Origin: a virus
Strand: one strand, 5' to 3'
Virus record (IMG/VR): IMGVR_UViG_3300017714_001672
Location: 1 to 29,342 of that record
Length of the DNA: 29,342 nt
Shown: in pieces, positions 14,293 through 21,877 of the stretch
Layout of the letters: each line of letters starts with the position of its first letter
Numbering within the stretch: the stretch's first letter is position 1
Translations under genes and position numbers: made by a program
Notes under the pieces: generated by a model
The model's input: only the letters and a program-made list of their open reading frames with translations
Told to the model about the DNA's origin: nothing
Databases searched by the model: none

Positions 14293-15786
14293 ATGCAAGT
14301 ACCAAAGTTTAGAGAATTTATCACAGAAACAGATGTAGGTCGTAAAGACAAACCTATAACAGTTGCTATTGTAACGATAGCAGATTCAAAAGACCCTAAA
14401 GAAAATACAACTGCTGATCTTATATCAAAAGCGTGTAAGAAAAAAGGCATTAAGTGTGTTATAGTAAATACTAAATCAACAATCATCACACAAAAAGACG
14501 AAGACAAAAATACATTAACAGTATATAATTATGACGGCAAGAATGCTGAACATACATTTACTGGTAGAGATACTTGTTGTATAGTTAGAGGTGGCGCTTT
14601 GGAAGACGAAGCTGGTTTATCAATCATCTCCGCTTTTCAAAACTCACAAGCATTTATGATGAATACTAGGGCAGCAATGTTGACCTGTGATAACAAACTT
14701 ACAACTGCATTACTATTTGAAAAGTATGGAATACCCACACCTAGAACAGCATACGTTTCTAACGAAAATAATATTAAAACAGCATTAGATATGATTGGTG
14801 CAAAATTTCCAATCATCTTAAAAACATTAACAGGAACTCAAGGTGTTGGTGTAATTAAAATAGAAAGTTACGAAGGTCTTGTGGCTACGTTACAAGCAAT
14901 GTGGAAATTAGAGGCAGAAGTATTAATACAAGAATATATGCCTAGTGATTTTGACGTAAGAACTTTCTGTGTTGATAATAAAATATTTGCTAGTACAAAA
15001 AGAAGTCATAGTAGCTATGATTTTAGATCAAACACACATAGAGGTGCTGAGGCAGAGCCATATATTTTAAGTAAAGAAGAAAAAGAATTAGTTTTAAAAA
15101 CTGCTAGAGCTTCAAAAGCATATATGGTAGGTGTTGACCATATTATACATAAAGACAAACCATACTTACTAGAAATTAATGGTAGTCCAGGTTCAGGTGC
15201 AGATTACGAGGGTTATCAACACAAAGATTATTACTCTGATTCAGAACCAGCTGGTAGAATAGATGGTGAAAAAATGATGTCAAATGTAATAGATTGGGTT
15301 AATGATAGAGCACATTGGGATAGACAATCACTTGTTGAGTGTGGTTGGTTAGAAACAATAGACCTAGATGAAATTGGTAAAGTAAGATGTAAGTTTGATA
15401 CTGGTAATGGTTCTAAAGCTTGTGCATTACACGCTGATGAAATTATATCAGATGGTAAAATTGTCAAATGGAAATATAATGGCAAGACTTTCACAAAACC
15501 TAGACACGGAAAAAGTGAAGTGTTCAGATCAAATGCTACTAACGAACCATCAGAAGTTAGACCTACAATCTTACTGGATATTACATTTAATGGTTTTACA
15601 TATAAAGACGTAGAAGTAGGTTTAGACCAAAGACCTAGGTCAGGTTCTGACTTACTAGTCAATAGAGATTTAATGAGATTAATGAATTTGAGTGTCAATC
15701 CTAATAGAACTTTCGTATTAAGTAGAAGATTGAGACCAATTGATAAAAAAGGAAAGCCAGATAAAGTAGGGTTTGATAAGAAGTAG
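14293..15786 (+). CDS. RimK-like ATP-grasp ligase fused to a RimB-like aspartic protease domain
   Basis: 497 residues, two domains. Residues 1-340 are an ATP-grasp ligase: a T-V-A-I-V-T start, K-L-T-T-A-L-L-F-E-K-Y-G-I-P-T-P, T-G-T-Q-G-V-G-V ATP loop, I-Q-E-Y-M segment and L-E-I-N-G-S-P-G metal-binding end, closest to RimK, which adds glutamates to the C-terminus of ribosomal protein S6. Residues about 350-490 resemble the RimB/ATP-dependent zinc protease (retropepsin-like) family: K-F-D369-T-G-N-G-S-K-A and a late R-S-G-S-D-L-L-V-N-R-D-L-M. In Pseudomonas, RimB works with RimK and cuts the glutamate tail. Here both activities may be in one chain. The start abuts the regA stop. Alternatives are ligation on another carboxylate substrate. 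Confidence 0.88.
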   Translation: MQVPKFREFITETDVGRKDKPITVAIVTIADSKDPKENTTADLISKACKKKGIKCVIVNTKSTIITQKDEDKNTLTVYNYDGKNAEHTFTGRDTCCIVRGGALEDEAGLSIISAFQNSQAFMMNTRAAMLTCDNKLTTALLFEKYGIPTPRTAYVSNENNIKTALDMIGAKFPIILKTLTGTQGVGVIKIESYEGLVATLQAMWKLEAEVLIQEYMPSDFDVRTFCVDNKIFASTKRSHSSYDFRSNTHRGAEAEPYILSKEEKELVLKTARASKAYMVGVDHIIHKDKPYLLEINGSPGSGADYEGYQHKDYYSDSEPAGRIDGEKMMSNVIDWVNDRAHWDRQSLVECGWLETIDLDEIGKVRCKFDTGNGSKACALHADEIISDGKIVKWKYNGKTFTKPRHGKSEVFRSNATNEPSEVRPTILLDITFNGFTYKDVEVGLDQRPRSGSDLLVNRDLMRLMNLSVNPNRTFVLSRRLRPIDKKGKPDKVGFDKK

Positions 15787-15788
15787 TA

Positions 15789-15817
15789 TTGACAAATCCC
15801 TTAAATTATGGTATAAT
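15789..15817 (+). promoter_or_regulatory. Perfect consensus sigma70 promoter for the Sm-like/ferredoxin/polymerase group
   Basis: TTGACA at 15789-15794, 17-base spacer, TATAAT at 15812-15817. The predicted start near 15824 gives a leader of about 15 bases that contains AGGAG at 15829-15833. It begins 2 bases after the RimK-RimB stop and could drive the next genes through DNA polymerase. Confidence 0.87.
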
Positions 15818-15838
15818 GAAACACAAATAGGAGATATT

Positions 15839-16162
15839 ATGTCAGAAGTGAAAATATTAAGATTGGTTACAGGCGAAGATGTCATAGCCAAAATAGGCGA
15901 GAACGATCAAGGTGTAAGTTTAAATAAATCGTTTGTTATCATACCTCAACAATTAGGTCCAGGAAAACCTGTTCAATTGATGATGACACCATACGCACCA
16001 TATAGTAAAAGCGACACTATAACAATTAAATCAGATAAGATTATTTCTTCAGTAGAACCAAAAGAAGAAATACTAAAATCTTATACTCAAAATACAAGTC
16101 GTATTTTACAACCAAATAGCAATTTAATAACAGAAACAAAGTTACCAAAATTAGATAGTTAG
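15839..16162 (+). CDS. Small conserved phage protein, possible Sm-like fold
   Basis: 107 residues. The opening S-E-V-K-I-L-R-L-V-T-G-E-D-V-I-A-K-I matches a family of T4-like marine phage proteins whose first strands look like the Sm/LSm barrel (K-x-x-T-G-E-x-V-x-G/A). The rest is a short beta-rich segment and a polar tail. RNA binding is a guess from fold only. I start it at 15839, preceded by AGGAG, and not at an in-frame ATG at 15773 inside the upstream gene and before the promoter. It overlaps the ferredoxin gene by 1 base. Confidence 0.75.
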   Translation: MSEVKILRLVTGEDVIAKIGENDQGVSLNKSFVIIPQQLGPGKPVQLMMTPYAPYSKSDTITIKSDKIISSVEPKEEILKSYTQNTSRILQPNSNLITETKLPKLDS

Positions 16163-16494
16163 TGATTACAGTAAACTTTATACGGACAAATAACGAAAAA
16201 GTCCAAGTAAAGGTGCCAATTGGTTGGACTGTAATGGAGGCAGCTAAAGAGGCAAACTTGGATGAGATACCAGGCGACTGTGGTGGTTGTTGTGCTTGTG
16301 CAACTTGTCACGTCTATGTAAACAATGCATGGATTGACAAACTTGGTATAATAGATTATAATAAACCTGAACAAGAATTATTAGAGTATGAGAAAGGTTA
16401 TAAAAAAGGTATTAGTAGATTAGGTTGTCAAATCCAATTAACTAAAGAACTTGATAATATAACTTTTCATTTGAAAGATGATGAACTTTTATAA
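16162..16494 (+). CDS. 2Fe-2S ferredoxin, adrenodoxin/Isc type
   Basis: 110 residues. Cluster ligands are C40-x5-C46-x2-C49 and C89 (R-L-G-C-Q-I), the [2Fe-2S] pattern of vertebrate-type/Isc ferredoxins, with two extra Cys at 43 and 44. The surrounding G-D-C-G-G-C-C-A-C-A-T-C-H is typical. The start is GTG at 16162, overlapping the previous stop by 1 base (TAGTG). It is a soluble one-electron carrier. Its partner is not evident: ribonucleotide reductase repair, Fe-S assembly or an oxygenase or halogenase could be served. It overlaps gene 43 by 17 bases. Confidence 0.92.
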   Translation: MITVNFIRTNNEKVQVKVPIGWTVMEAAKEANLDEIPGDCGGCCACATCHVYVNNAWIDKLGIIDYNKPEQELLEYEKGYKKGISRLGCQIQLTKELDNITFHLKDDELL

Positions 16495-18970
16495 AAATGT
16501 AATTGAATATAGAGGCAAACTTTTGGTTCGTGGTATACACGAAGGTAAAGAGTTTAAAGAAAAGATTGATTATAGTCCTACGTTATATGCTATGACACAG
16601 GAACAAACAAACCATAAAACTCTTAATGGTCAATATCTAAAACCTATTACGTTTAAATCTATTTCAAAAGCAAGAGAGTTTAAAAAGAATTATAATTTAG
16701 ATAATGCACCAATCTTTGGTATGGATAGATACCAATATCAATATATCTCTGATAGTTATCCTAATGATATGCAATTTTCTAAAGACCATATTAAAATATT
16801 TACACTTGATATAGAGTGTGGTGCAGAAAATGGTTTTCCTGATGTAGAAAATCCTATTGAAGAACTACTAGCAATTACAGTAAAAAATCAATCTAACAAA
16901 CAAATTATAACTTGGGGTACAGGTGAGTTTAAAACAGATAGAACAGATGTAACTTATGTAAGATGTAAGTCAGAAAAAAGTCTTATTATGGAGTTTATGA
17001 AATTTTGGATGAAGAACTATCCAGATGTTATTACTGGTTGGAATACAAAATTTTTTGATTTACCTTATTTACTTAATCGTATAATTTCATTAACAGATGA
17101 AAAAGTTATTAAAAGATTTTCACCTTGGAATTTAGTTGAAAGAGAACAAATAGTAGTTAGAGGTAGACCACAAACCTCTTATAACATATTTGGTGTTGTA
17201 ATGTTAGATTATTTAGATTTGTATAAAAAATTTATACCAGCAAGACAAGAAAGTTATAAACTTGATTACATAGGTAAAGTAGAACTTGGTAAAGGTAAAG
17301 ATGAAATGCCATATGATACATTTAGAGAATGGTATACAAAAGATTTTCAATCTTTTATAGATTACAACATACAAGACGTTGAAATTGTTGATGGCTTAGA
17401 AGATAAACTTAAACTGATTGAGTTAGTATTGACTATGGCATACGAGGCAAAAGTAAATTATAATGATGTATTTTCTCAGGTTAGAATGTGGGATATGTTA
17501 ATATATAATTTTTTAAGAAAAGAAAATACAGTTGTGCCACCAAAGGAAGATAATGTTAAGGAAACAAAGTACGATGGCGCTTATGTAAAAGAACCATTAA
17601 CAGGTATGCATAACTGGATTGTTTCTTTTGATATTAACTCACTATATCCACATTTAATTATGCAGTACAATATCTCACCAGAAAAAATTATTGGTATGAA
17701 ACCAAATGGTATATCAGTTGATAGATTGTTAAACCATGCGACACCTTTAACACATTTAAAAACTGAAGGTGCTTGTATTACACCAAATGGTGCTACATTT
17801 AAAACAGATAGTCCAGGTTTTTTACCTAGACTTATGGAAAAGATGTATAATGATAGAGTTAAATTTAAAACACTAGCATTTCAAGCAAAGAAAGAATACC
17901 AAAAGACAAAAGACCCTGTAACTGCTAAAGAAATATCTCGTTGTCACAATATACAATGGGCAAAGAAGATTGCTCTTAACTCAGCTTATGGTGCTATTGG
18001 TAATCAATATTTTAGATATTATGATGTAAGACAAGCAACTGCTATCACATCATCTGGTCAATTTGTAATTAGATTTATTGAAAAAAATGTAAATGAATAT
18101 ATGAATAAGATATTAAAGACACACGATAAGGTTGATTACATTGTTGCGTCAGATACAGATTCAATTTATCTTACACTAGACAAATTAGTACAAGCAACTT
18201 GTAAAGATAAAACAAAAGAAGAAACATTAAGATTTTTAAACAAAGTTGTCAGTAGTAGAATAGAACCTTTTATAGACAAATGTTTTGATGAACTTGCTGA
18301 ATATACAAACGCTATTGAACAAAAAATGGTTATGAAACGAGAAGTAATTGCTGATAAAGGTATATGGACTGCTAAAAAAAGATATATGTTAAACGTATTG
18401 GATGAAGAAGGTATTACATACGAAGAACCTAAATTAAAAATTATGGGTATTGAAGCCGTTAAATCATCTACACCTGAAGTTTGTAGAGGTAAAATTAAAG
18501 AAGCAATCAATATCATAATGAAAAAAGATGAAAAAACTTTGATTGATTTTGTTTCTAAATTTAAAGAAGAATTTTTTAATATGAAAGCTGAGCTAATATC
18601 TTTTCCTAGGTCTTGTAATAACTTGGCCAAGTATAGCCATGCCAGTAGTGTGTTTATTAAAGGAACGCCAATGCACGTAAAAGGTGCTTTGATTTATAAT
18701 CATCAAATAAAACAATTCAAATTGACCAATAAATATCCTTTGATACAAGAAGGCGATAAAATTAAGTTTATAAAATTACTAGAACCTAATCCATTTAAGT
18801 TTGATGTAATAAGTTATATGACCAAATTACCTAGTGAGTTTAAATTGAAAGAATATATTGATTACAATATGCAATTTCAAAAAACATTTTTAGACCCATT
18901 AAGTTTTATATTGAACTCAATAGGTTGGAACTATGAAAAGAAAGCAACATTAGAAAGTTTTTTTGAATGA
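16478..18970 (+). CDS. 43: Replicative DNA polymerase, family B (T4 gp43)
   Basis: 830 residues, shorter than T4 gp43 (898). Exonuclease motifs: T-L-D-I-E-C-G (Exo I), I-T-G-W-N-T-K-F-F-D (Exo II) and Y-N-I-Q-D-V (Exo III). Polymerase motifs: F-D-I-N-S-L-Y-P (motif A), K-I-A-L-N-S-A-Y-G (motif B), S-D-T-D-S-I-Y (motif C) and K-K-R-Y. Both proofreading and synthesis sites look intact. Two adjacent Met codons (16478 and 16481) are possible starts inside the ferredoxin 3' end; there is no clear choice. The stop overlaps the GNAT gene by 4 bases. Confidence 0.98.
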   Translation: MMNFYKNVIEYRGKLLVRGIHEGKEFKEKIDYSPTLYAMTQEQTNHKTLNGQYLKPITFKSISKAREFKKNYNLDNAPIFGMDRYQYQYISDSYPNDMQFSKDHIKIFTLDIECGAENGFPDVENPIEELLAITVKNQSNKQIITWGTGEFKTDRTDVTYVRCKSEKSLIMEFMKFWMKNYPDVITGWNTKFFDLPYLLNRIISLTDEKVIKRFSPWNLVEREQIVVRGRPQTSYNIFGVVMLDYLDLYKKFIPARQESYKLDYIGKVELGKGKDEMPYDTFREWYTKDFQSFIDYNIQDVEIVDGLEDKLKLIELVLTMAYEAKVNYNDVFSQVRMWDMLIYNFLRKENTVVPPKEDNVKETKYDGAYVKEPLTGMHNWIVSFDINSLYPHLIMQYNISPEKIIGMKPNGISVDRLLNHATPLTHLKTEGACITPNGATFKTDSPGFLPRLMEKMYNDRVKFKTLAFQAKKEYQKTKDPVTAKEISRCHNIQWAKKIALNSAYGAIGNQYFRYYDVRQATAITSSGQFVIRFIEKNVNEYMNKILKTHDKVDYIVASDTDSIYLTLDKLVQATCKDKTKEETLRFLNKVVSSRIEPFIDKCFDELAEYTNAIEQKMVMKREVIADKGIWTAKKRYMLNVLDEEGITYEEPKLKIMGIEAVKSSTPEVCRGKIKEAINIIMKKDEKTLIDFVSKFKEEFFNMKAELISFPRSCNNLAKYSHASSVFIKGTPMHVKGALIYNHQIKQFKLTNKYPLIQEGDKIKFIKLLEPNPFKFDVISYMTKLPSEFKLKEYIDYNMQFQKTFLDPLSFILNSIGWNYEKKATLESFFE

Positions 18971-19449
18971 AAATAATAAAAGATAATATTAACGATTTTT
19001 TCAAATGGGTTAAGGGTACTGACCTTGTTTTACTAGACGACATAGATGTAGCAGAGGATCCTGTTAGACCTGAATTAACTTTAGGTTTTAGAATTACACA
19101 CGGTAGAAAAATCTTTGGATTAAGATACAACAACGAAATAGAAGCAATAGTTTGTATTGCATTGTGTCCTGAAATACCACATACTGTAAGAGAAATGGAT
19201 TATATGAGTCAAGCAGCTAATTCAAACGGACACGGTGAGATAGTGGTTGCATATACAGTATGGTCTCGTAAACGAGGTGCAGGTAGAGAAATTATAAGTA
19301 AATTAAGAGAATGGGCATTAGAAAAAGATTATAAAAGATTAGTTACCTTATCTCCATTAACACCTATGGCAACTCACTTTCATATTAAAAATGGTGCTAA
19401 ACAAGTACACATAAATGAAGTAACACAAAATTTTGAGTATAAACTATGA
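18967..19449 (+). CDS. GNAT-family N-acetyltransferase
   Basis: 160 residues. Acetyl-CoA binding motif A is recognisable: I-V-V-A-Y-T-V-W-S-R-K-R-G-A-G-R-E-I-I-S-K-L (about 91-112), with R-x-x-G-x-G/A loop, followed by H-I-K-N-G-A-K. Substrate unknown; proteins, small molecules and DNA bases are all options for phage GNATs. It starts with ATGA on gene 43 and ends with ATGA on the next oxygenase. Confidence 0.78.
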   Translation: MKIIKDNINDFFKWVKGTDLVLLDDIDVAEDPVRPELTLGFRITHGRKIFGLRYNNEIEAIVCIALCPEIPHTVREMDYMSQAANSNGHGEIVVAYTVWSRKRGAGREIISKLREWALEKDYKRLVTLSPLTPMATHFHIKNGAKQVHINEVTQNFEYKL

Positions 19450-19970
19450 CAAAAGATGTAACAATAATAGATAATTTATTACCTGATAATTTACACAAAA
19501 TGTGCTATGAACTTATTACACAGGAAGCTTGTTGGCAATTAAGTATGGCATCTATGGATTCAGCACACAAAATTGCTGGTACAACACTATTTGATTTATA
19601 TGATGGAGTTAATACAAATACAAGATCACAAACACTTGCTTCAGTAATATATCAAATGGTAAGAACTAAAATACCAGCATTACCAAATGATTTAAGAAGA
19701 ATACAATTAGGAGCTAAAGCAGCAAACCAAGATGATGTAATACATAAAGATAGTGAAAGAGATGATAGAATAACTGTACTTTATCATTTAAATTACGAGT
19801 GGAATCCTATGTGGGGAGGACCTACAGTTGTTAATGGAGTATCCTACGATTATAAACCTAATCGTGCATTGATTTATAAATCAAATTTATTGCATGGAGG
19901 TAAAGCTGGTACTGGTAAAATGTTTAGAACTTATATTAATTACATAATAGCTGATAATAGAGATGAATAG
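19446..19970 (+). CDS. 2OG-Fe(II) oxygenase family protein 2
   Basis: 174 residues with a readable facial triad: H100-K-D102, H150 in L-L-H-G-G, and R161 for 2-oxoglutarate in M-F-R-T-Y-I-N. The strand T-V-L-Y-H-L-N-Y after HxD and the W-G-G-P segment are typical of prolyl-hydroxylase-like folds (similar to T4-like cyanophage proteins annotated as 2OG oxygenases). It has a 4-base overlap with the GNAT and an 8-base overlap with a small membrane-protein gene. Substrate unknown; it opens the block that also holds the MT-A70, C5-methyltransferase and CmoA-like genes. Confidence 0.82.
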   Translation: MTKDVTIIDNLLPDNLHKMCYELITQEACWQLSMASMDSAHKIAGTTLFDLYDGVNTNTRSQTLASVIYQMVRTKIPALPNDLRRIQLGAKAANQDDVIHKDSERDDRITVLYHLNYEWNPMWGGPTVVNGVSYDYKPNRALIYKSNLLHGGKAGTGKMFRTYINYIIADNRDE

Positions 19971-20109
19971 TTTATTAATTTTAATCGTTGTAATACATTG
20001 GAGTGTAGCACTTGGTATGTATTTTGCTGCAAGTACAAGGTTAACCATACCACAATTTTTGATGTTGGTATTAGGGTTTAGATATATGATGTTATCTTAT
20101 GGATTTTAA
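19963..20109 (+). CDS. Small membrane protein, 48 residues
   Basis: The frame MNSLLILIVVIHWSVALGMY... has two hydrophobic stretches (about 3-23 and 32-46) separated by a short polar turn (A-S-T-R). It overlaps the oxygenase end by 8 bases and the MT-A70 start by 11 bases and fills the gap between them exactly. No motif. Possible superinfection-exclusion or membrane-lesion role is only a guess from small phage membrane proteins in general. Confidence 0.6.
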   Translation: MNSLLILIVVIHWSVALGMYFAASTRLTIPQFLMLVLGFRYMMLSYGF

Positions 20110-20635
20110 AACAAACAAAAAATATGGAGTGATATATGCAGACCCACCTTGGACGTTTAAAACGTATAGCAATAAAGGAAAAGATAAAAGTCCTGAAAAA
20201 CATTATTCTTGTATGCCTTTATCTGACATCCTTCGGTTACCTGTTGGTGACCTTGCTAAGGATGATGCAGTCCTCTTAATGTGGGTAGTTGACCCATTAT
20301 TAGATCAAGCATTTAAAGTAATAGACGCTTGGGGTTTCAAGTATAAGACAGTAGGATTTACTTGGGCAAAGACAAATAAAAAATCTTTAGGTTTTTTTAC
20401 AGGCTTAGGTTACTGGACTAGAGGAAATCCAGAGATGTGTTTATTAGCAACAAAGGGTAAACCTAAACGGCTAAATAAAAGTATACCACAATTAGTGGTT
20501 AGTCAAAGACAAGAACATAGTAGAAAACCAGATATAGTATATAATCATATAGAAAAAATGTTAGAAGGACCATACATAGAATTGTTTGCTAGACGTAAAA
20601 GAGATGGTTGGTTTAGTTGGGGTAACGAAGTATGA
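20099..20635 (+). CDS. MT-A70 family N6-adenine methyltransferase
   Basis: 178 residues. The catalytic D15-P-P-W18 follows Y-G-V-I-Y-A; H-Y-S-C-M-P-L-S-D-I, the L-L-M-W-V segment, G-F-x-W-x-K and R-G-N-P-E-M-C-L-L-A-T-K-G are family features, and the end has E-L-F-A-R-R-x-R-D-G-W-x-S-W-G-N-E. In phages these enzymes methylate adenine in DNA, often to evade restriction. The SAM site is the second half (the order typical of beta-class enzymes). Starts 11 bases inside the small membrane gene and ends with ATGA on the next small gene. Confidence 0.92.
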   Translation: MDFKTNKKYGVIYADPPWTFKTYSNKGKDKSPEKHYSCMPLSDILRLPVGDLAKDDAVLLMWVVDPLLDQAFKVIDAWGFKYKTVGFTWAKTNKKSLGFFTGLGYWTRGNPEMCLLATKGKPKRLNKSIPQLVVSQRQEHSRKPDIVYNHIEKMLEGPYIELFARRKRDGWFSWGNEV

Positions 20636-20727
20636 TACTGCACTTGACTCTATCTTTATTATATGTTATAATGATCTATGGTTTTGTCATATGGTTATTA
20701 ATGAAGTGGAATAATGAACAATTATAA
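20632..20727 (+). CDS. Tiny single-pass membrane protein, 31 residues
   Basis: It starts as ATGA on the MT-A70 stop and runs 14 bases into the second C5-methyltransferase. The product is almost wholly hydrophobic from residue 4 to 24 (L-H-L-T-L-S-L-L-Y-V...), then K-W-N-N-E-Q-L. One membrane helix is predicted by eye. The frame also contains the promoter at 20644-20672, so it may be a spacer that happens to be open; the start-stop overlap favours a real gene. Confidence 0.45.
   Translation: MILHLTLSLLYVIMIYGFVIWLLMKWNNEQL
20644..20672 (+). promoter_or_regulatory. Strong sigma70-type promoter for the second C5-methyltransferase and CmoA-like gene
   Basis: TTGACT at 20644-20649, 17-base spacer, TATAAT at 20667-20672. 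The expected start near 20679 gives about 35 bases of leader before the ATG at 20714. It gives the methyltransferase/CmoA-like pair its own transcript. Confidence 0.82.
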
Positions 20728-21877
20728 AAGATATACATTAGAAGATACTTTACAAAGTGAGAAAAAAGCACTATTCAATGTGCTATCAACTTTCGCTGGT
20801 GGAGGTGGTTCGTCAACAGGTTATAGACTGGCTGGTGGTAAGATACTAGCTGTTAATGAGTTTGTTGAAGAAGCACAAAACACATATAGGGAAAATTATC
20901 CCAATACATTAATTATACCTGGTGATATAAACAAGTTGACAGGAAAAGATTTTTTAGATAAGATAGGATTAAAACCAGGTGAACTAGATTTATTAGACGG
21001 TAGTCCACCTTGTTCAGCATTTAGTATGGCAGGTTCAGTATCACACGGTAAAGGTAATACACACGCTGATGCATTTGGTAAAACAAAACAATATAGTGAT
21101 ATTAAAGGTGTAAGTAACGTAGAAGATTTATTTTTTCAATTTTTAAGAGTGGCAGATGAAATAAAACCAAAAGTAATTATTGGTGAAAATGTTGAAGGTT
21201 TGACAATGGGAGAAGCAAAAGAATACTTCCATAAGATACAAAATACTTTTGAACAAATGGGTTATCTAGTTGTTGCTGATGTATTAAATGCTAGTTATTT
21301 TGGCGTACCACAATCTCGTAAAAGAACTTTTTTTATTGGTGTTAGAGAAGATGTTGCTGATAAGATTGGTTTAAATTTTATGACAATGTATCAATTGTAT
21401 CCTGAAGTAAACAAAGAACAAACTATTTTGAGCGAAGCAATAAGTGATATTGTAAATGAAGACAAAGAAGAATTAGATTATTTGTTTGAGAAGATAGGAC
21501 CTGATAGAGCTGTTGGTAAGACATTGGCTAAAATGCCTACAGATCCTGACAAAGTATTAACAGGTATGGATTACCACGAGAAAGGTCATCACTTTAATTT
21601 AAAAAGAAGTAGTTTAAGAAAACCTTGTCCAACAATAACAGCTATGGGTAATCTTGCTGGTGTCGCTGGTACTTGTCATCCAATAGAGAATAGAAAGTTT
21701 ACTATAAAAGAATTAAAAAGAATTATGAGTCTACCTGAAAACTTTAAATTAACAGGTCAACATAAACAGAAGTCAGAACGGATAGGTCGTATGGTGCCAC
21801 CGTTAATGATGAAAGCACTTTCGGAAAGTGTATATAACAAAGTATTGAAACCATATAAGGAGATATGTAATGACTAA
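20714..21877 (+). CDS. C5-cytosine DNA methyltransferase 2, with Arg in motif X
   Basis: 387 residues, clearly a paralogue of the enzyme at 4826: both share S-T-F-A-G-G-G-G-S-S-T-G-Y-R-L-A-G-G at the SAM loop and catalytic C100 in GSPPC. ENV is at 158-160 and Q200-S-R202-K-R204 is motif VIII. Motif X is R-I-G358-R359-M-V-P-P, again Arg for the usual Asn. There is an insertion of about nine residues after motif IV (S-H-G-K-G-N-T-H) compared with enzyme 1, and the target-recognition part diverges, pointing to another target site. It is driven by its own promoter and overlaps the CmoA-like gene by 8 bases, so the two are probably co-translated. Methylation with SAM is the default; carboxymethylation with carboxy-SAM is proposed in findings. 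Confidence 0.93.
   Translation: MNNYKRYTLEDTLQSEKKALFNVLSTFAGGGGSSTGYRLAGGKILAVNEFVEEAQNTYRENYPNTLIIPGDINKLTGKDFLDKIGLKPGELDLLDGSPPCSAFSMAGSVSHGKGNTHADAFGKTKQYSDIKGVSNVEDLFFQFLRVADEIKPKVIIGENVEGLTMGEAKEYFHKIQNTFEQMGYLVVADVLNASYFGVPQSRKRTFFIGVREDVADKIGLNFMTMYQLYPEVNKEQTILSEAISDIVNEDKEELDYLFEKIGPDRAVGKTLAKMPTDPDKVLTGMDYHEKGHHFNLKRSSLRKPCPTITAMGNLAGVAGTCHPIENRKFTIKELKRIMSLPENFKLTGQHKQKSERIGRMVPPLMMKALSESVYNKVLKPYKEICND

Noticed and set aside
15395-15613. 72-codon + strand frame inside the RimK-RimB gene
   Set aside because: It is fully contained in a gene with clear domain support and shows no motif or ribosome site.
14293-15786. ATP-grasp ligase as an enzyme that attaches an amino acid to 5-carboxymethylcytosine
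   Set aside because: The carboxylate would make it chemically possible, but the RimB-like partner domain and the regA neighbour point to a protein tail substrate; there is no direct support for a DNA role.
19869-19884. Perfect 16-base palindrome TTGATTTATAAATCAA
   Set aside because: It lies within the oxygenase coding frame, is nearly all A/T, and such palindromes arise easily at this base composition. No second copy or nearby element was seen.
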